Shown here in pieces: positions 14,779 through 20,526 of a stretch of DNA of 34,532 nucleotides; within the stretch, counting starts at the first letter, position 1; every line of letters starts with the position of its first letter. The notes under the pieces are model-generated. The model saw only the letters and a program-made list of their open reading frames with translations, was not told where the DNA came from and made no database searches. The stretch covers positions 1 to 34,532 of IMG/VR virus record IMGVR_UViG_3300046169_000033; one strand, given 5' to 3'. The DNA is from a virus. The position numbers and the translations under genes were made by a program.

Positions 14779-15259
14779 AGAAAACAACGCCCGCGAAAAA
14801 GAATTAGCAGAAATTATAAAAAGCAAAACAAATTGCGAATGTGACCTTCAGCTTAAATATAGCATTTTTGACGCTGTAGGCTATGACGCAGAAACAAGAG
14901 AGCCTAAAGCATTTATTGAGATGCGCGTAGTAAATTATGCGTTTGGGCAATTACCAGAAATAATGATCCCAATGTCAAAGATAATTTTAGGCCAGCAGCA
15001 AACCCAACTTACTGGCGTAAAATCATTGTTCATGGTTTTTTGGTATAAATGCAAATCAGTGACTTATGTTGATATAAACAATATTGAGTGCAAGCCAGAT
15101 TATCGGGTTACACCAAAAGGAATGAACCGCACGAACGATCCAAACGAAATAGAGGTTTGCCGATACGTTCCAAGCGAAGTTTTTAAAGTTATGGTTGACA
15201 ACAGACTTTCAGAGTTTCCAACTTATCAAGGAGAAAAAAATGGCAATGCTTACACATAA
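14756..15259 (+). CDS. PD-(D/E)XK nuclease-fold-like protein, 167 aa
   Basis: This begins MTRYTYSKENNAREKELAEI, overlapping the previous gene by 23 bp. The segment SIFDAVGYDAETREPKAFIE followed by M-R resembles the D ... (D/E)-x-K core of PD-(D/E)XK nucleases, but the last residue is Arg rather than Lys. Further on, PEIMIPMSKIILGQQ and a VFWYKCKSVTYVDI strand match the usual following helix and strand. If the fold is right, the K-to-R change may weaken catalysis or it may be a structure-specific binder. The DNA is AT-richer by eye than its neighbours. Confidence 0.45.
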   Translation: MTRYTYSKENNAREKELAEIIKSKTNCECDLQLKYSIFDAVGYDAETREPKAFIEMRVVNYAFGQLPEIMIPMSKIILGQQQTQLTGVKSLFMVFWYKCKSVTYVDINNIECKPDYRVTPKGMNRTNDPNEIEVCRYVPSEVFKVMVDNRLSEFPTYQGEKNGNAYT

Positions 15260-15737
15260 AAATCCAAGAAACATAAAGATGTTTAAAGAATTTGAGATCG
15301 GTAAACCTGTTTCTAAACTTTCTGAAGAAAACAACCTAAGCAAAAGCCGCGTATCTGAAATTCTTACAAAAATAGGACACAGAAAAGCTTATGAAAACTG
15401 GTTGAATGAGGTAAAGGCTAATTATGCATCTGGTTTGCGCCCAACATATTTAACAGCAAATTTAAAAACAAAAAATTATAATTCTTGGGGGTGGGGCATT
15501 TTTGATGATGCTATAAAAAATACTTATGCTTATTATTGGATGTATGAAGTTTTGGGAATTGAAACATTAGAGCAATTTGATGAAACACCTAACCCATCGT
15601 TACTAAGGGTTTGCACGATAGGCCCAATAATTTTACTGCAAATGAGAGAGGCAAGTAAGCAATTTAAAAAGGAAAGTAAGCAATTTAAAAATGACAAATC
15701 TTATGAACAAACCACCTTTGGGCTTGAAGGAGCCTAA
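15240..15737 (+). CDS. HTH-containing early protein, 165 aa
   Basis: The ATG at 15240 (AAGGAG upstream) gives MAMLTHKNPRNIKMFKEFEI. Residues ~18-45 (GKPVSKLSEENNLSKSRVSE, then ILTKIG) form a helix-turn-helix, as in small phage activators and resolvase tails. The middle has YNSWGWGIFDDAIKNTYAYY, rich in aromatics, and the C-terminus two tandem KQFKK/KQFKN heptapeptides. It starts inside the end of the nuclease-fold gene. No family is recognised beyond the HTH. AT-rich by eye, like its predecessor. Confidence 0.5.
   Translation: MAMLTHKNPRNIKMFKEFEIGKPVSKLSEENNLSKSRVSEILTKIGHRKAYENWLNEVKANYASGLRPTYLTANLKTKNYNSWGWGIFDDAIKNTYAYYWMYEVLGIETLEQFDETPNPSLLRVCTIGPIILLQMREASKQFKKESKQFKNDKSYEQTTFGLEGA
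15653..15691 (+). repeat. 21-bp tandem duplication in the HTH protein tail
   Basis: AAGTAAGCAATTTAAAAA occurs at 15653-15670 and again at 15674-15691, period 21 bp, so the encoded tail repeats S-K-Q-F-K. This looks like a recent in-frame slippage duplication and keeps the frame open. The second copy runs into the start region of the next gene. Confidence 0.75.
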
Positions 15738-16017
15738 AGACAAAAAAAGCGTAAAATTTTTGCGTTGGGTTAGGGAACAGCCGTGCTGCGTCTGTGAGAG
15801 GTTTGGGGAAGTACAGCAAAGCGCCACCCAAGCCCATCACCCTATCCATGATCGTCACGGCACTGAGAAGCGCCCAGATACAAGTTGTATCCCGCTATGC
15901 GAAGGCCACCATCAGGGTCTTTTTGACACATCCAAAATCGCGCTCCATCGTGAACCGAAACTTTGGCGCGAAACTTATGGGCCAGATTACAGCTATTCCC
16001 ATTCAACCGAAATATAG
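15691..16017 (+). CDS. HNH-type nuclease (DUF968/Ref-like)
   Basis: This encodes 108 aa beginning MTNLMNKPPLGLKEPKDKKS. It carries PCCVCERFGEVQQSATQAHH, then GTEKRPDTSCIPLCEGHHQG and a C-terminal W-x-E-T-Y-G-P-D segment. The C-x-x-C, A-H-H, and P-L-C-x-x-H-H set is the zinc-bound HNH pattern of DUF968/Ref-type recombination nucleases. The final 25 bp overlap the 3' end of the convergent RusA gene. The start may instead be the in-frame ATG at 15703. A role in recombination repair or DNA processing fits the SSB and annealing-protein neighbourhood. Confidence 0.65.
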   Translation: MTNLMNKPPLGLKEPKDKKSVKFLRWVREQPCCVCERFGEVQQSATQAHHPIHDRHGTEKRPDTSCIPLCEGHHQGLFDTSKIALHREPKLWRETYGPDYSYSHSTEI

Positions 16018-16418
16018 AGAACTGGCCCTCGCTCAGGATGACAATACACTTTTCTGGCCCTGATGCTGTGAACCTGTTTGTCATCCAACACTACCTTCCC
16101 AACGATCCCGTCTAGCGCAGCCTTAACAATGTTATCCAGATCAGGCTTGCTCATATGCCGTATGGCTCCATATTCAGCCTCTAGGCGTTTCATCTTGGGC
16201 CATGACTTGGGTATGTCCATGAAAGCCACCAGATCAACGTGTACGGGCCTGTCTGTCGGCTCTAGCCCGTGCTGCTTCATAGCTGACCATGCTGCTGCTT
16301 GAATGCGAGCCTCATATTCTTTTGTCTTTGGCGGGGTGTAGGTGTGACCAGTGCGCGTAAACCTTGGTCTGCCCTTTCCTTGGGGCTGTCCTGACACTTG
16401 GATCTCAACTTTATTCAT
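15993..16418 (-). CDS. rusA: RusA-family Holliday junction resolvase
   Basis: This encodes 141 aa beginning MNKVEIQVSGQPQGKGRPRF. The hallmark MSKPDLDNIVKAALDGIVGK contains the acidic residues that bind metal, followed by VVLDDKQVHSIRARKVY as in RusA, and an N-terminal RPRF-type basic loop. RusA dimers cleave four-way junctions during late recombination and packaging. It is the only minus gene in the plus block and its end overlaps the HNH gene. No Shine-Dalgarno precedes the ATG. Confidence 0.85.
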   Translation of the reverse strand: MNKVEIQVSGQPQGKGRPRFTRTGHTYTPPKTKEYEARIQAAAWSAMKQHGLEPTDRPVHVDLVAFMDIPKSWPKMKRLEAEYGAIRHMSKPDLDNIVKAALDGIVGKVVLDDKQVHSIRARKVYCHPERGPVLYISVEWE

Positions 16419-16424
16419 GGCTGG

Positions 16425-16452
16425 ATAATATTTTTTTTAATTTATTTGTCTA
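16425..16452 (-). promoter_or_regulatory. Putative rusA promoter giving a leaderless mRNA
   Basis: On the minus strand TAGACA (16452-16447), a 16-bp A/T-rich spacer with an A8 run and TATTAT (16430-16425) form a near-consensus sigma70 promoter. Only CCAGCC separates the -10 box from the rusA ATG, so transcription should begin at or next to the A of the start codon. It lies back-to-back with the plus promoter at 16459, the two -35 boxes only 6 bp apart. Confidence 0.5.
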
Positions 16453-16458
16453 CCCCCC

Positions 16459-16508
16459 TTGACTTGTAGGCTATAAGCTACTATATATAATTTATAGACA
16501 ACAAGGAG
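16459..16508 (+). promoter_or_regulatory. Repeated promoter-leader element, copy 1
   Basis: TTGACT (16459-16464), 17 bp including TGTAGGCTATA, TATATA (16482-16487), then a leader TAATTTATAGACAACAAGGAG. The distance from -35 start to the end of AAGGAG is 50 nt, identical in all three copies. It drives the small gene at 16516. This copy has the best -35 box of the three. The TGTAGGCT motif lies between the boxes, where a bound repressor would block polymerase. Confidence 0.75.
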
Positions 16509-16515
16509 AACCCAG

Positions 16516-16704
16516 ATGAACAACTTTTCAGTTACATATCAAATCGGTGAAACAGACAACCCTGACACAATTTGCACACGCTTCGTGCAAGCTGATGATG
16601 CTGACATGGCTGTTGTAAAAGTTTTAGCCGAAAAAACTGAAGGCGATTATCCGCTTTCGTCAATAATCATGCTGAAAGTTACAGACGTTCAACGGGTGAC
16701 ATAA
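16516..16704 (+). CDS. Small early protein, 62 aa
   Basis: This begins MNNFSVTYQIGETDNPDTIC, with AAGGAG 7 nt upstream of the ATG. It is a compact alpha-beta protein with alternating strands (VTYQI, TRFVQADDADMAVVKVLA) and a C-terminal strand (IIMLKVTDVQRV). No family recognised. It is the first gene after element copy 1 and is followed by a UACG hairpin, so it forms a self-contained expression unit. Such short soluble proteins in early regions are often host-takeover factors; that is inference. Confidence 0.6.
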   Translation: MNNFSVTYQIGETDNPDTICTRFVQADDADMAVVKVLAEKTEGDYPLSSIIMLKVTDVQRVT

Positions 16705-16710
16705 TCAACA

Positions 16711-16724
16711 GGGGCTACGGCCCC
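16711..16724 (+). other. UACG-tetraloop hairpin 1
   Basis: GGGGC TACG GCCCC forms a 5-bp stem capped by a UNCG tetraloop, 7 bp after the stop of the 62-aa gene. Unlike the hairpin at 17017 it has no T-run behind it; GCAACGG follows and the next Shine-Dalgarno is close. It probably protects the 3' end or attenuates rather than terminates. Confidence 0.65.
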
Positions 16725-16744
16725 GCAACGGCTAGGAGGCCAAT

Positions 16745-17008
16745 ATGATGACTACCGACCAAATCAAAACTGCAACTGACGCTGATTTAGCTGAGTGGAT
16801 GGCAAACGCTGTCGCCACACAAAGTTGCACCGGCCACACCAAAGGCCACTTTAATGAAGTTGCTGCTCGCAATTACCGCGATGAGCTAATCAATCGGGGC
16901 CATGAGATCCCGACGATTGACTTCTGGGAATGCTTCAGAGGTGCAGATAGCAGCTACCGTGACAAGCTGTTTGAAACAGGAACCTATAACGGCAAAGGTT
17001 CATTCTAA
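16745..17008 (+). CDS. Small early protein, 87 aa
   Basis: This begins MMTTDQIKTATDADLAEWMA with AGGAGG 7 nt upstream; the second Met is an equal start. It has a helical N-terminus and a Cys/His segment (TQSCTGHTKGHFNEVAARNY), then RDELINRGHEIPTIDFWECF. The C, H and D residues could bind metal, but spacing does not fit a named zinc motif. It shares the transcript from element copy 1 and is followed by a true terminator. Not recognised. Confidence 0.55.
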   Translation: MMTTDQIKTATDADLAEWMANAVATQSCTGHTKGHFNEVAARNYRDELINRGHEIPTIDFWECFRGADSSYRDKLFETGTYNGKGSF

Positions 17009-17016
17009 AATAAATT

Positions 17017-17037
17017 GGGGCTACGGCCCCTTTTTTT
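17017..17037 (+). terminator. UACG-tetraloop terminator
   Basis: GGGGC TACG GCCCC (17017-17030) followed directly by seven T (17031-17037) is a canonical rho-independent terminator with a UNCG loop. It ends the first small-gene unit, and promoter element copy 2 begins 11 bp later. Confidence 0.85.
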
Positions 17038-17048
17038 ATGTTTAGGGG

Positions 17049-17098
17049 TTGCAATGTAGGCTATAGTCCCCTATATATAATTTATAGGCAACAAGGAG
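17049..17098 (+). promoter_or_regulatory. Repeated promoter-leader element, copy 2
   Basis: TTGCAA (17049-17054), 17-bp spacer starting TGTAGGCTATAG, TATATA (17072-17077), leader TAATTTATAGGCAACAAGGAG. It is 50 nt long like the others, and the leader differs from copy 1 at one position. It starts transcription of the 110-aa gene immediately after a terminator. Confidence 0.75.
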
Positions 17099-17106
17099 AT
17101 GACCTA

Positions 17107-17439
17107 ATGGAAAACGCAATGAACAACTTACTGGCCGCAATCAAATCTGATTACAGAAAATGGCATGGTGACAAACTAGATGACATCAAGAGCAGCATGA
17201 TTGCTGAGTTTGAAGATGGCCTGTCTTATAAGGTTGGCCCAAAGTATATTAAAATTACTACTAAAACCCGCCATCAAGAAATGGTTTGGGGTTTTGTGAT
17301 GAAGGCAGATGACGCCAAGTTTCAAGCCGGTGACATTCTCAAGCCCGCCGGTTGGTCAGCGCCAGCCCGCAATAAAGCGCGTGGCAATATTTTCGGTGAC
17401 TATCAAATTCAATGGACAGGCCCAAACTACTTGGTCTGA
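17107..17439 (+). CDS. Early protein, 110 aa
   Basis: The ATG at 17107 is 8 nt after AAGGAG; upstream in-frame starts would lie inside the promoter. The product begins MENAMNNLLAAIKSDYRKWH and contains SYKVGPKYIKITTKTRHQEM, VWGFVMKADDAKFQAGDILK and a basic ARNKARGNIFGDYQIQWTGP ending. This is a compact beta-rich protein, possibly nucleic-acid binding. No family recognised. A UUCG hairpin follows the stop. Confidence 0.6.
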   Translation: MENAMNNLLAAIKSDYRKWHGDKLDDIKSSMIAEFEDGLSYKVGPKYIKITTKTRHQEMVWGFVMKADDAKFQAGDILKPAGWSAPARNKARGNIFGDYQIQWTGPNYLV

Positions 17440-17445
17440 TAATCA

Positions 17446-17461
17446 GGGGGCTTCGGCCCCC
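17446..17461 (+). other. UUCG-tetraloop hairpin
   Basis: GGGGGC TTCG GCCCCC, a 6-bp stem with UUCG loop, lies 6 bp after the stop of the 110-aa gene and 22 bp before the next ATG. There is no T-run. It is the third UNCG stem within 760 bp, so it probably insulates or stabilises the upstream message while allowing read-through to the next gene. Confidence 0.65.
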
Positions 17462-17483
17462 ACTACAGCGACAGGAGAACGCT

Positions 17484-17903
17484 ATGAAACTTTATACGAA
17501 CAACAAAGGCGAATGGGCTGGAACGCAAGCTGACGCTCGCAAGCGCTTTAAAAATGACATGAGAATTATTGAGGTTCCAACCGACAAGCCAAGCTTGCTG
17601 GCATTCCTCAACGAACATCAAGTTGGCTCATTTGATGCTCTTGGCAGTAAGCCAGCCGATGACCAGCTTTCCGATATGATGGGTGGCAATCCCTTAGACA
17701 GCTTTCCAGATGCCCCTTTAAAATTTAAGATGAGCCACGGCCCTGATGGCGATGTGCGCTTGTCACGGCAGAACCCAGACAGCCACCCGCACCGCTGGGA
17801 TACTATCCGCGAATGCGCAGAGAAAGCATCTTTCAAGGATCTAGGCGTTGCTCTCGCGGTTCTGATGAACCGGCTGGATGAGGTGGCCGATCAAATCTCA
17901 TAA
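17484..17903 (+). CDS. Early protein, 139 aa
   Basis: The ATG at 17484 has ACAGGAGAAC just upstream, so this start is preferred over an earlier in-frame ATG in the hairpin region. The product begins MKLYTNNKGEWAGTQADARK and contains MRIIEVPTDKPSLLAFLNEH, an acidic low-complexity middle, SHPHRWDTIRECAEKASFKD and a helical tail. It shares element copy 2. No family recognised. It is followed by a strong terminator and promoter copy 3. Confidence 0.55.
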   Translation: MKLYTNNKGEWAGTQADARKRFKNDMRIIEVPTDKPSLLAFLNEHQVGSFDALGSKPADDQLSDMMGGNPLDSFPDAPLKFKMSHGPDGDVRLSRQNPDSHPHRWDTIRECAEKASFKDLGVALAVLMNRLDEVADQIS

Positions 17904-17941
17904 CCTGTCAAGGTAACAACTGGCAGCAGTTTATCTCAAAG

Positions 17942-17982
17942 AGTTTGCTATTAACCTAAAATGGTTTTTAGCAAACTTTTTT
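17942..17982 (+). terminator. Terminator before the third promoter element
   Basis: AGTTTGCTA (17942-17950) and TAGCAAACT (17969-17977) form a perfect 9-bp outer stem; inner AACC/GGTT pairs lengthen it across a small internal loop. Five more T follow (17978-17982). It ends the second unit, and element copy 3 begins two bases later. Confidence 0.8.
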
Positions 17983-17984
17983 AC

Positions 17985-18034
17985 TTGCAATGTAGTCTGC
18001 GATCTCTATAATAGCATCTGTAAGCAACAAGGAG
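17985..18034 (+). promoter_or_regulatory. Repeated promoter-leader element, copy 3
   Basis: TTGCAA (17985-17990), 16-bp spacer starting TGTAGTCTGC, TATAAT (18007-18012), leader with GCAACAAGGAG. The spacer is one base shorter than in copies 1 and 2, yet the total -35 to SD length is again 50 nt. The -10 box is perfect consensus. It probably drives the remaining plus genes to the terminator at 20423. Confidence 0.75.
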
Positions 18035-18040
18035 AATAAA

Positions 18041-18610
18041 ATGGCATACGATCCGACACACAAATATGAGCATAATTACGAACCAGCTATTCAAGCTCGC
18101 AAGATGGCAAACGCTGCCCACACAAAGCGCGTCAACTGGATTGCATCTGATGATCGCGCTCAAGAGATCATTGATTTTGTAGCTGACTACAGCCCAGAAG
18201 GTGATGGTTTTTTCTCAGCTTGCAACAAAGGCATCTGGCAGTTTGGATCTCTTACACCCAACATGCGTAATGCCATAGTTAAGGTGCTGGACAAACGCGC
18301 CGCTCAAAAAGCAGAATGGGCTGATAGAGACAGCAAGTGTGAGTTTGTTGGCACAGTAGGTGAGCGCCAAGCCTTCTCTCTCAAGGTTATTATCATTGTA
18401 GAGTTAGAAAGCATGTATGGATCTTCGTACCTTCATGTATGCCGTGACGATAATCATAATATTATTATTTACAAAGGCTCACAATATTGGGGCAGCGGCG
18501 CTGAAGTAACTTGCACAGCCAAGGTCAAAGACCATGAAGTGCGCGAAGGCGTTAAGCAAACCATCATCCAGCGGCCCACCAAAGTTAAAGTGAATGGGGA
18601 GAATTACTAA
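18041..18610 (+). CDS. Probable OB-like nucleic-acid-binding early protein, 189 aa
   Basis: This begins MAYDPTHKYEHNYEPAIQAR, 7 nt after AAGGAG. The N-terminal half is helical (WIASDDRAQEIIDFVADYSP, and SLTPNMRNAIVKVLDKRA). The C-terminal ~85 residues (EFVGTVGERQAFSLKVIIIV, HVCRDDNHNIIIYKGS, EVTCTAKVKDHEVREGVKQT, then IIQRPTKVKV) follow the strand pattern of an OB-like domain found in host and phage proteins: G-E-R, a RDD strand, a T-A-x-V strand and a basic final strand. Single-strand nucleic acid binding is plausible. It opens the third unit. Confidence 0.5.
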   Translation: MAYDPTHKYEHNYEPAIQARKMANAAHTKRVNWIASDDRAQEIIDFVADYSPEGDGFFSACNKGIWQFGSLTPNMRNAIVKVLDKRAAQKAEWADRDSKCEFVGTVGERQAFSLKVIIIVELESMYGSSYLHVCRDDNHNIIIYKGSQYWGSGAEVTCTAKVKDHEVREGVKQTIIQRPTKVKVNGENY

Positions 18611-18870
18611 TGACTTGCAAACAATGTAAAGGCACGGGCCTTATCAGCTACTCACACCAGCACAACTGGTTTGATGACCGTGTAACCATCACAGAGGCTT
18701 GTGACTGCAACACAGGCCCAACCGATGCTGAAGTTGATATGCTCAACGCGCAGCTTAAATCTGCTTCGCTCTATGGCACGTTAGATGAGATCATCAAGAT
18801 CGTGCAAAGCATCAAGCACACTCCAACGCGCAACCAGCTATGGCGCAGCTATGGAGTTATCAATGACTAA
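18610..18870 (+). CDS. Small protein with zinc-finger-like cysteines, 86 aa
   Basis: The ATG shares a base with the previous stop (TAATG). The N-terminus MTCKQCKGTGLISYSHQHNW and, 20 residues on, CDCN form C-x-x-C-x-G-x-G ... C-x-C, which resembles half of a DnaJ-type zinc motif. The rest is helical (AQLKSASLYGTLDEIIKIVQ). It may bind a partner or nucleic acid. Function unknown. Confidence 0.55.
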   Translation: MTCKQCKGTGLISYSHQHNWFDDRVTITEACDCNTGPTDAEVDMLNAQLKSASLYGTLDEIIKIVQSIKHTPTRNQLWRSYGVIND

Positions 18871-18955
18871 TTGGGTACAAGACATCATCATCACCGTGGC
18901 GATTGCTGCGGTGGTGTTGGGCTGGATCTTTGGCGTTAGCATGGGGTGGATGTAA
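18863..18955 (+). CDS. Small membrane protein, 30 aa
   Basis: The ATG at 18863 lies within the previous gene's end (8 bp overlap). The product MTNWVQDIIITVAIAAVVLG then WIFGVSMGWM is one transmembrane helix flanked by polar ends, N-terminus probably outside. Its stop overlaps the next start (TAATG), which supports real translation. It resembles no named holin; an early inner-membrane effector is possible. Confidence 0.55.
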   Translation: MTNWVQDIIITVAIAAVVLGWIFGVSMGWM

Positions 18956-19281
18956 TGTCATATGGCATATGTTATCGCGGCCCATATTATGTTTACGCCT
19001 TTATGAACGATATGAATGAGTATTTATATATTGGCAGAACCAGAGATATTCATCAGCGCATTTCTCAACATAAAGGCACAAAGCATTGGTTTTCAGAAGT
19101 TAAGGAAGTTTGGTGTCAAGAAATTTTTACTGACCAATATTTAGAAGTAAATGACCATGAACGCACTTTGATTGATTTTTTTAAGCCAAAATACAACAAG
19201 ACCGCTCATAAACAGCCAAGACTAGAAACGCCGCCAATTTATAAATGCGAGTTTATTGTTAGTGAAAGGTGTGACGCATGA
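18955..19281 (+). CDS. GIY-YIG-type endonuclease-like protein, 108 aa
   Basis: The ATG at 18955 (TAATG overlap) gives MSYGICYRGPYYVYAFMNDM. The core reads YVYAF ... YLYIGRTRDIHQRISQHK, the GIY-YIG pattern with V-Y and Y-I-G, a conserved Arg (R in GRTRD), His in the QH segment, and a C-terminal catalytic Glu candidate (DHERTLIDFFKPKYN). The last motif matches minimal GIY-YIG domains. No long DNA-binding tail is present. It could nick DNA or be a homing-type remnant. It is followed by an overlapping gene (ATGA). Confidence 0.65.
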   Translation: MSYGICYRGPYYVYAFMNDMNEYLYIGRTRDIHQRISQHKGTKHWFSEVKEVWCQEIFTDQYLEVNDHERTLIDFFKPKYNKTAHKQPRLETPPIYKCEFIVSERCDA

Positions 19282-19478
19282 CTTTATCTGAACCTGTTTT
19301 CATGGCCTTTGTCATTTTTTCATCACCAGATGAATGCAAGGCGTTTTCTGAATATTATAATCTTGAGCGCCTTTTTCAGCCTCAATGCGTAGAGATGGGC
19401 GGTGAAGCAGATTACCGCCGCCCTATACCAAACATCAAGCCACGGCCACGGCCAGAACAAGGAGAGCAAAATGGATAA
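19278..19478 (+). CDS. Hypothetical protein, 66 aa
   Basis: The ATGA overlap with the GIY-YIG gene indicates coupling. It begins MTLSEPVFMAFVIFSSPDEC, with one hydrophobic strand-like segment, and ends in a proline- and arginine-rich tail (NIKPRPRPEQGEQ). Not recognised. The tail may be a flexible basic anchor. Confidence 0.5.
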   Translation: MTLSEPVFMAFVIFSSPDECKAFSEYYNLERLFQPQCVEMGGEADYRRPIPNIKPRPRPEQGEQNG

Positions 19479-19725
19479 ATTTATGCATTACGTTTGCGAC
19501 AGATTAGAAGCCATGATGAGAAATTCAGTAGAGCATGGGCCAGTAATTAATAAGCTTACCAATAAAAGGGATAAGTTTGTTTCGGTAGATGTGATTGACG
19601 AATTTGTACAAGAGATAATTCTTAATCTTGGCGTCAATCAGAGAATAGAAAGAAAAAAGAGCGGAGAAATCTTTTTAGAGGATCTTCAAAGTAAAATTAA
19701 AAACGGGCCGAAAAGGGGCAGATAA
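19471..19725 (+). CDS. Hypothetical protein, 84 aa
   Basis: The ATG at 19471 has AAGGAGAGC upstream, so this start is preferred over an earlier in-frame ATG. It begins MDKFMHYVCDRLEAMMRNSV, is helical and ends in a basic tail (QSKIKNGPKRGR). It overlaps the previous gene by 8 bp and is joined to the next ATG end-to-start. No family is recognised. Confidence 0.5.
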   Translation: MDKFMHYVCDRLEAMMRNSVEHGPVINKLTNKRDKFVSVDVIDEFVQEIILNLGVNQRIERKKSGEIFLEDLQSKIKNGPKRGR

Positions 19726-19986
19726 ATGGAAACTTGGGCAGAAATCCGCAACCGTCACCAGCAAGAAAAAATTGCTTTGGTCAAATCACTTGCTGATGAT
19801 TACACTTATGCACAGGCCGCAAGCATTTTGGAATGGGATGCTAAGAGCCTTGTAAGATTTTGCCACTATTGGCAGATAAATTTTAAAAACAGCCAAAAAG
19901 GGGGGTATATCAATGCAGAGCCTTACATCAGCCGATCACGCACATTTGCGGTTTCTTCGGGGGCAAGTAGATCGTTTGCAAGATGA
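19726..19986 (+). CDS. HTH-like protein, 86 aa
   Basis: This starts directly after the previous stop, METWAEIRNRHQQEKIALVK. The segment DYTYAQAASILEWDAKSLVR and FCHYWQINF reads as a helix-turn-helix in which the recognition helix follows an A-x-x-L-x-W-D-x-x-x-L pattern. The last ~25 residues (AEPYISRSRTFAVSSGASRS) overlap the next gene by 74 bp and look unselected, so the real end may differ or the frame may be damaged at the G6 run near 19901. Confidence 0.5.
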   Translation: METWAEIRNRHQQEKIALVKSLADDYTYAQAASILEWDAKSLVRFCHYWQINFKNSQKGGYINAEPYISRSRTFAVSSGASRSFAR

Positions 19987-20101
19987 AAGCTTTAGGCTAG
20001 ATCCGCACCCTAACGTGAAGCAAGATTTGGAACGCGCCAGATCAGAATTAAAATCATTTATCTTATCACTACAAAAAGAAGGAAAGAACATTCATGGATG
20101 A
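19913..20101 (+). CDS. Hypothetical coiled protein, 62 aa
   Basis: The ATG at 19913 is preceded by AAGGGGGGTATATCA. The product begins MQSLTSADHAHLRFLRGQVD and forms a helical protein (LQDESFRLDPHPNVKQDLER, ARSELKSFILSLQK) with charged heptad-like spacing. It overlaps the previous gene by 74 bp and the next by 8 bp. No family is recognised. Confidence 0.5.
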   Translation: MQSLTSADHAHLRFLRGQVDRLQDESFRLDPHPNVKQDLERARSELKSFILSLQKEGKNIHG

Positions 20102-20402
20102 AACCGTGTTAGCCGCCAAAATGAGAGAGATGGCAAAGGCAGATATGAATTACGTTAAAAGCAAAGAAAGCTGGGGGAACAACCCAAGTTGGGGCAAGGT
20201 TGAGGAATATGAAAAAACACAAAAGCAAGGCGGGCGCTTAGGAAGGCCAGATAGCTTTAAAACCAAAATCAATGAGCGTTTAGAAAAAGGTATGTCTAGG
20301 GATGAAATTGTGGCAGAATTAGGGTGCAGCCGTAATATCGTAAACCAATACATTCGCAAACGGCGCTTAGAACAGAATGCTGCGCACTCCCACGCGGCAT
20401 AG
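20094..20402 (+). CDS. Helix-turn-helix protein, last gene of the plus block, 102 aa
   Basis: This begins MDETVLAAKMREMAKADMNY. The C-terminal part has INERLEKGMSRDEIVAELGC and SRNIVNQYIRKRRLEQN, a clear helix-turn-helix with a strongly basic recognition helix. The N-terminus is a charged helical region with a glycine-rich GGRLGRPDSF hinge. It may regulate late genes, such as the convergent lysis operon. It ends just before the major terminator. Confidence 0.6.
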   Translation: MDETVLAAKMREMAKADMNYVKSKESWGNNPSWGKVEEYEKTQKQGGRLGRPDSFKTKINERLEKGMSRDEIVAELGCSRNIVNQYIRKRRLEQNAAHSHAA

Positions 20403-20422
20403 ATGAAGGGTTAAACCTTCTC

Positions 20423-20462
20423 CCCCGTCACTATCTTCTCCTTGTGTAGTGGCGGGGTTTTT
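20423..20462 (+). terminator. Strong terminator of the plus transcription block
   Basis: CCCCGTCACTA (20423-20433) pairs with TAGTGGCGGGG (20447-20457) over 11 bp with one G-T, around a 13-nt loop, followed by TTTTT. A smaller hairpin (GAAGG GTTAAA CCTTC, 20405-20420) precedes it. It prevents plus transcription running into the minus-strand lysis genes. Between 20463 and 20526 I see no gene. Confidence 0.85.
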
Positions 20463-20526
20463 CGTGGGGCCAGCAAGTTCATCACAACCCTGTCACAGTT
20501 TCCTATGAGCCAGCCCCGACTTATCT

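Noticed and set aside
20463-20526. Hairpin downstream of the amidase (GGGGC...GCCCC)
   Set aside because: Loop is too long and no T-run follows on the minus strand.
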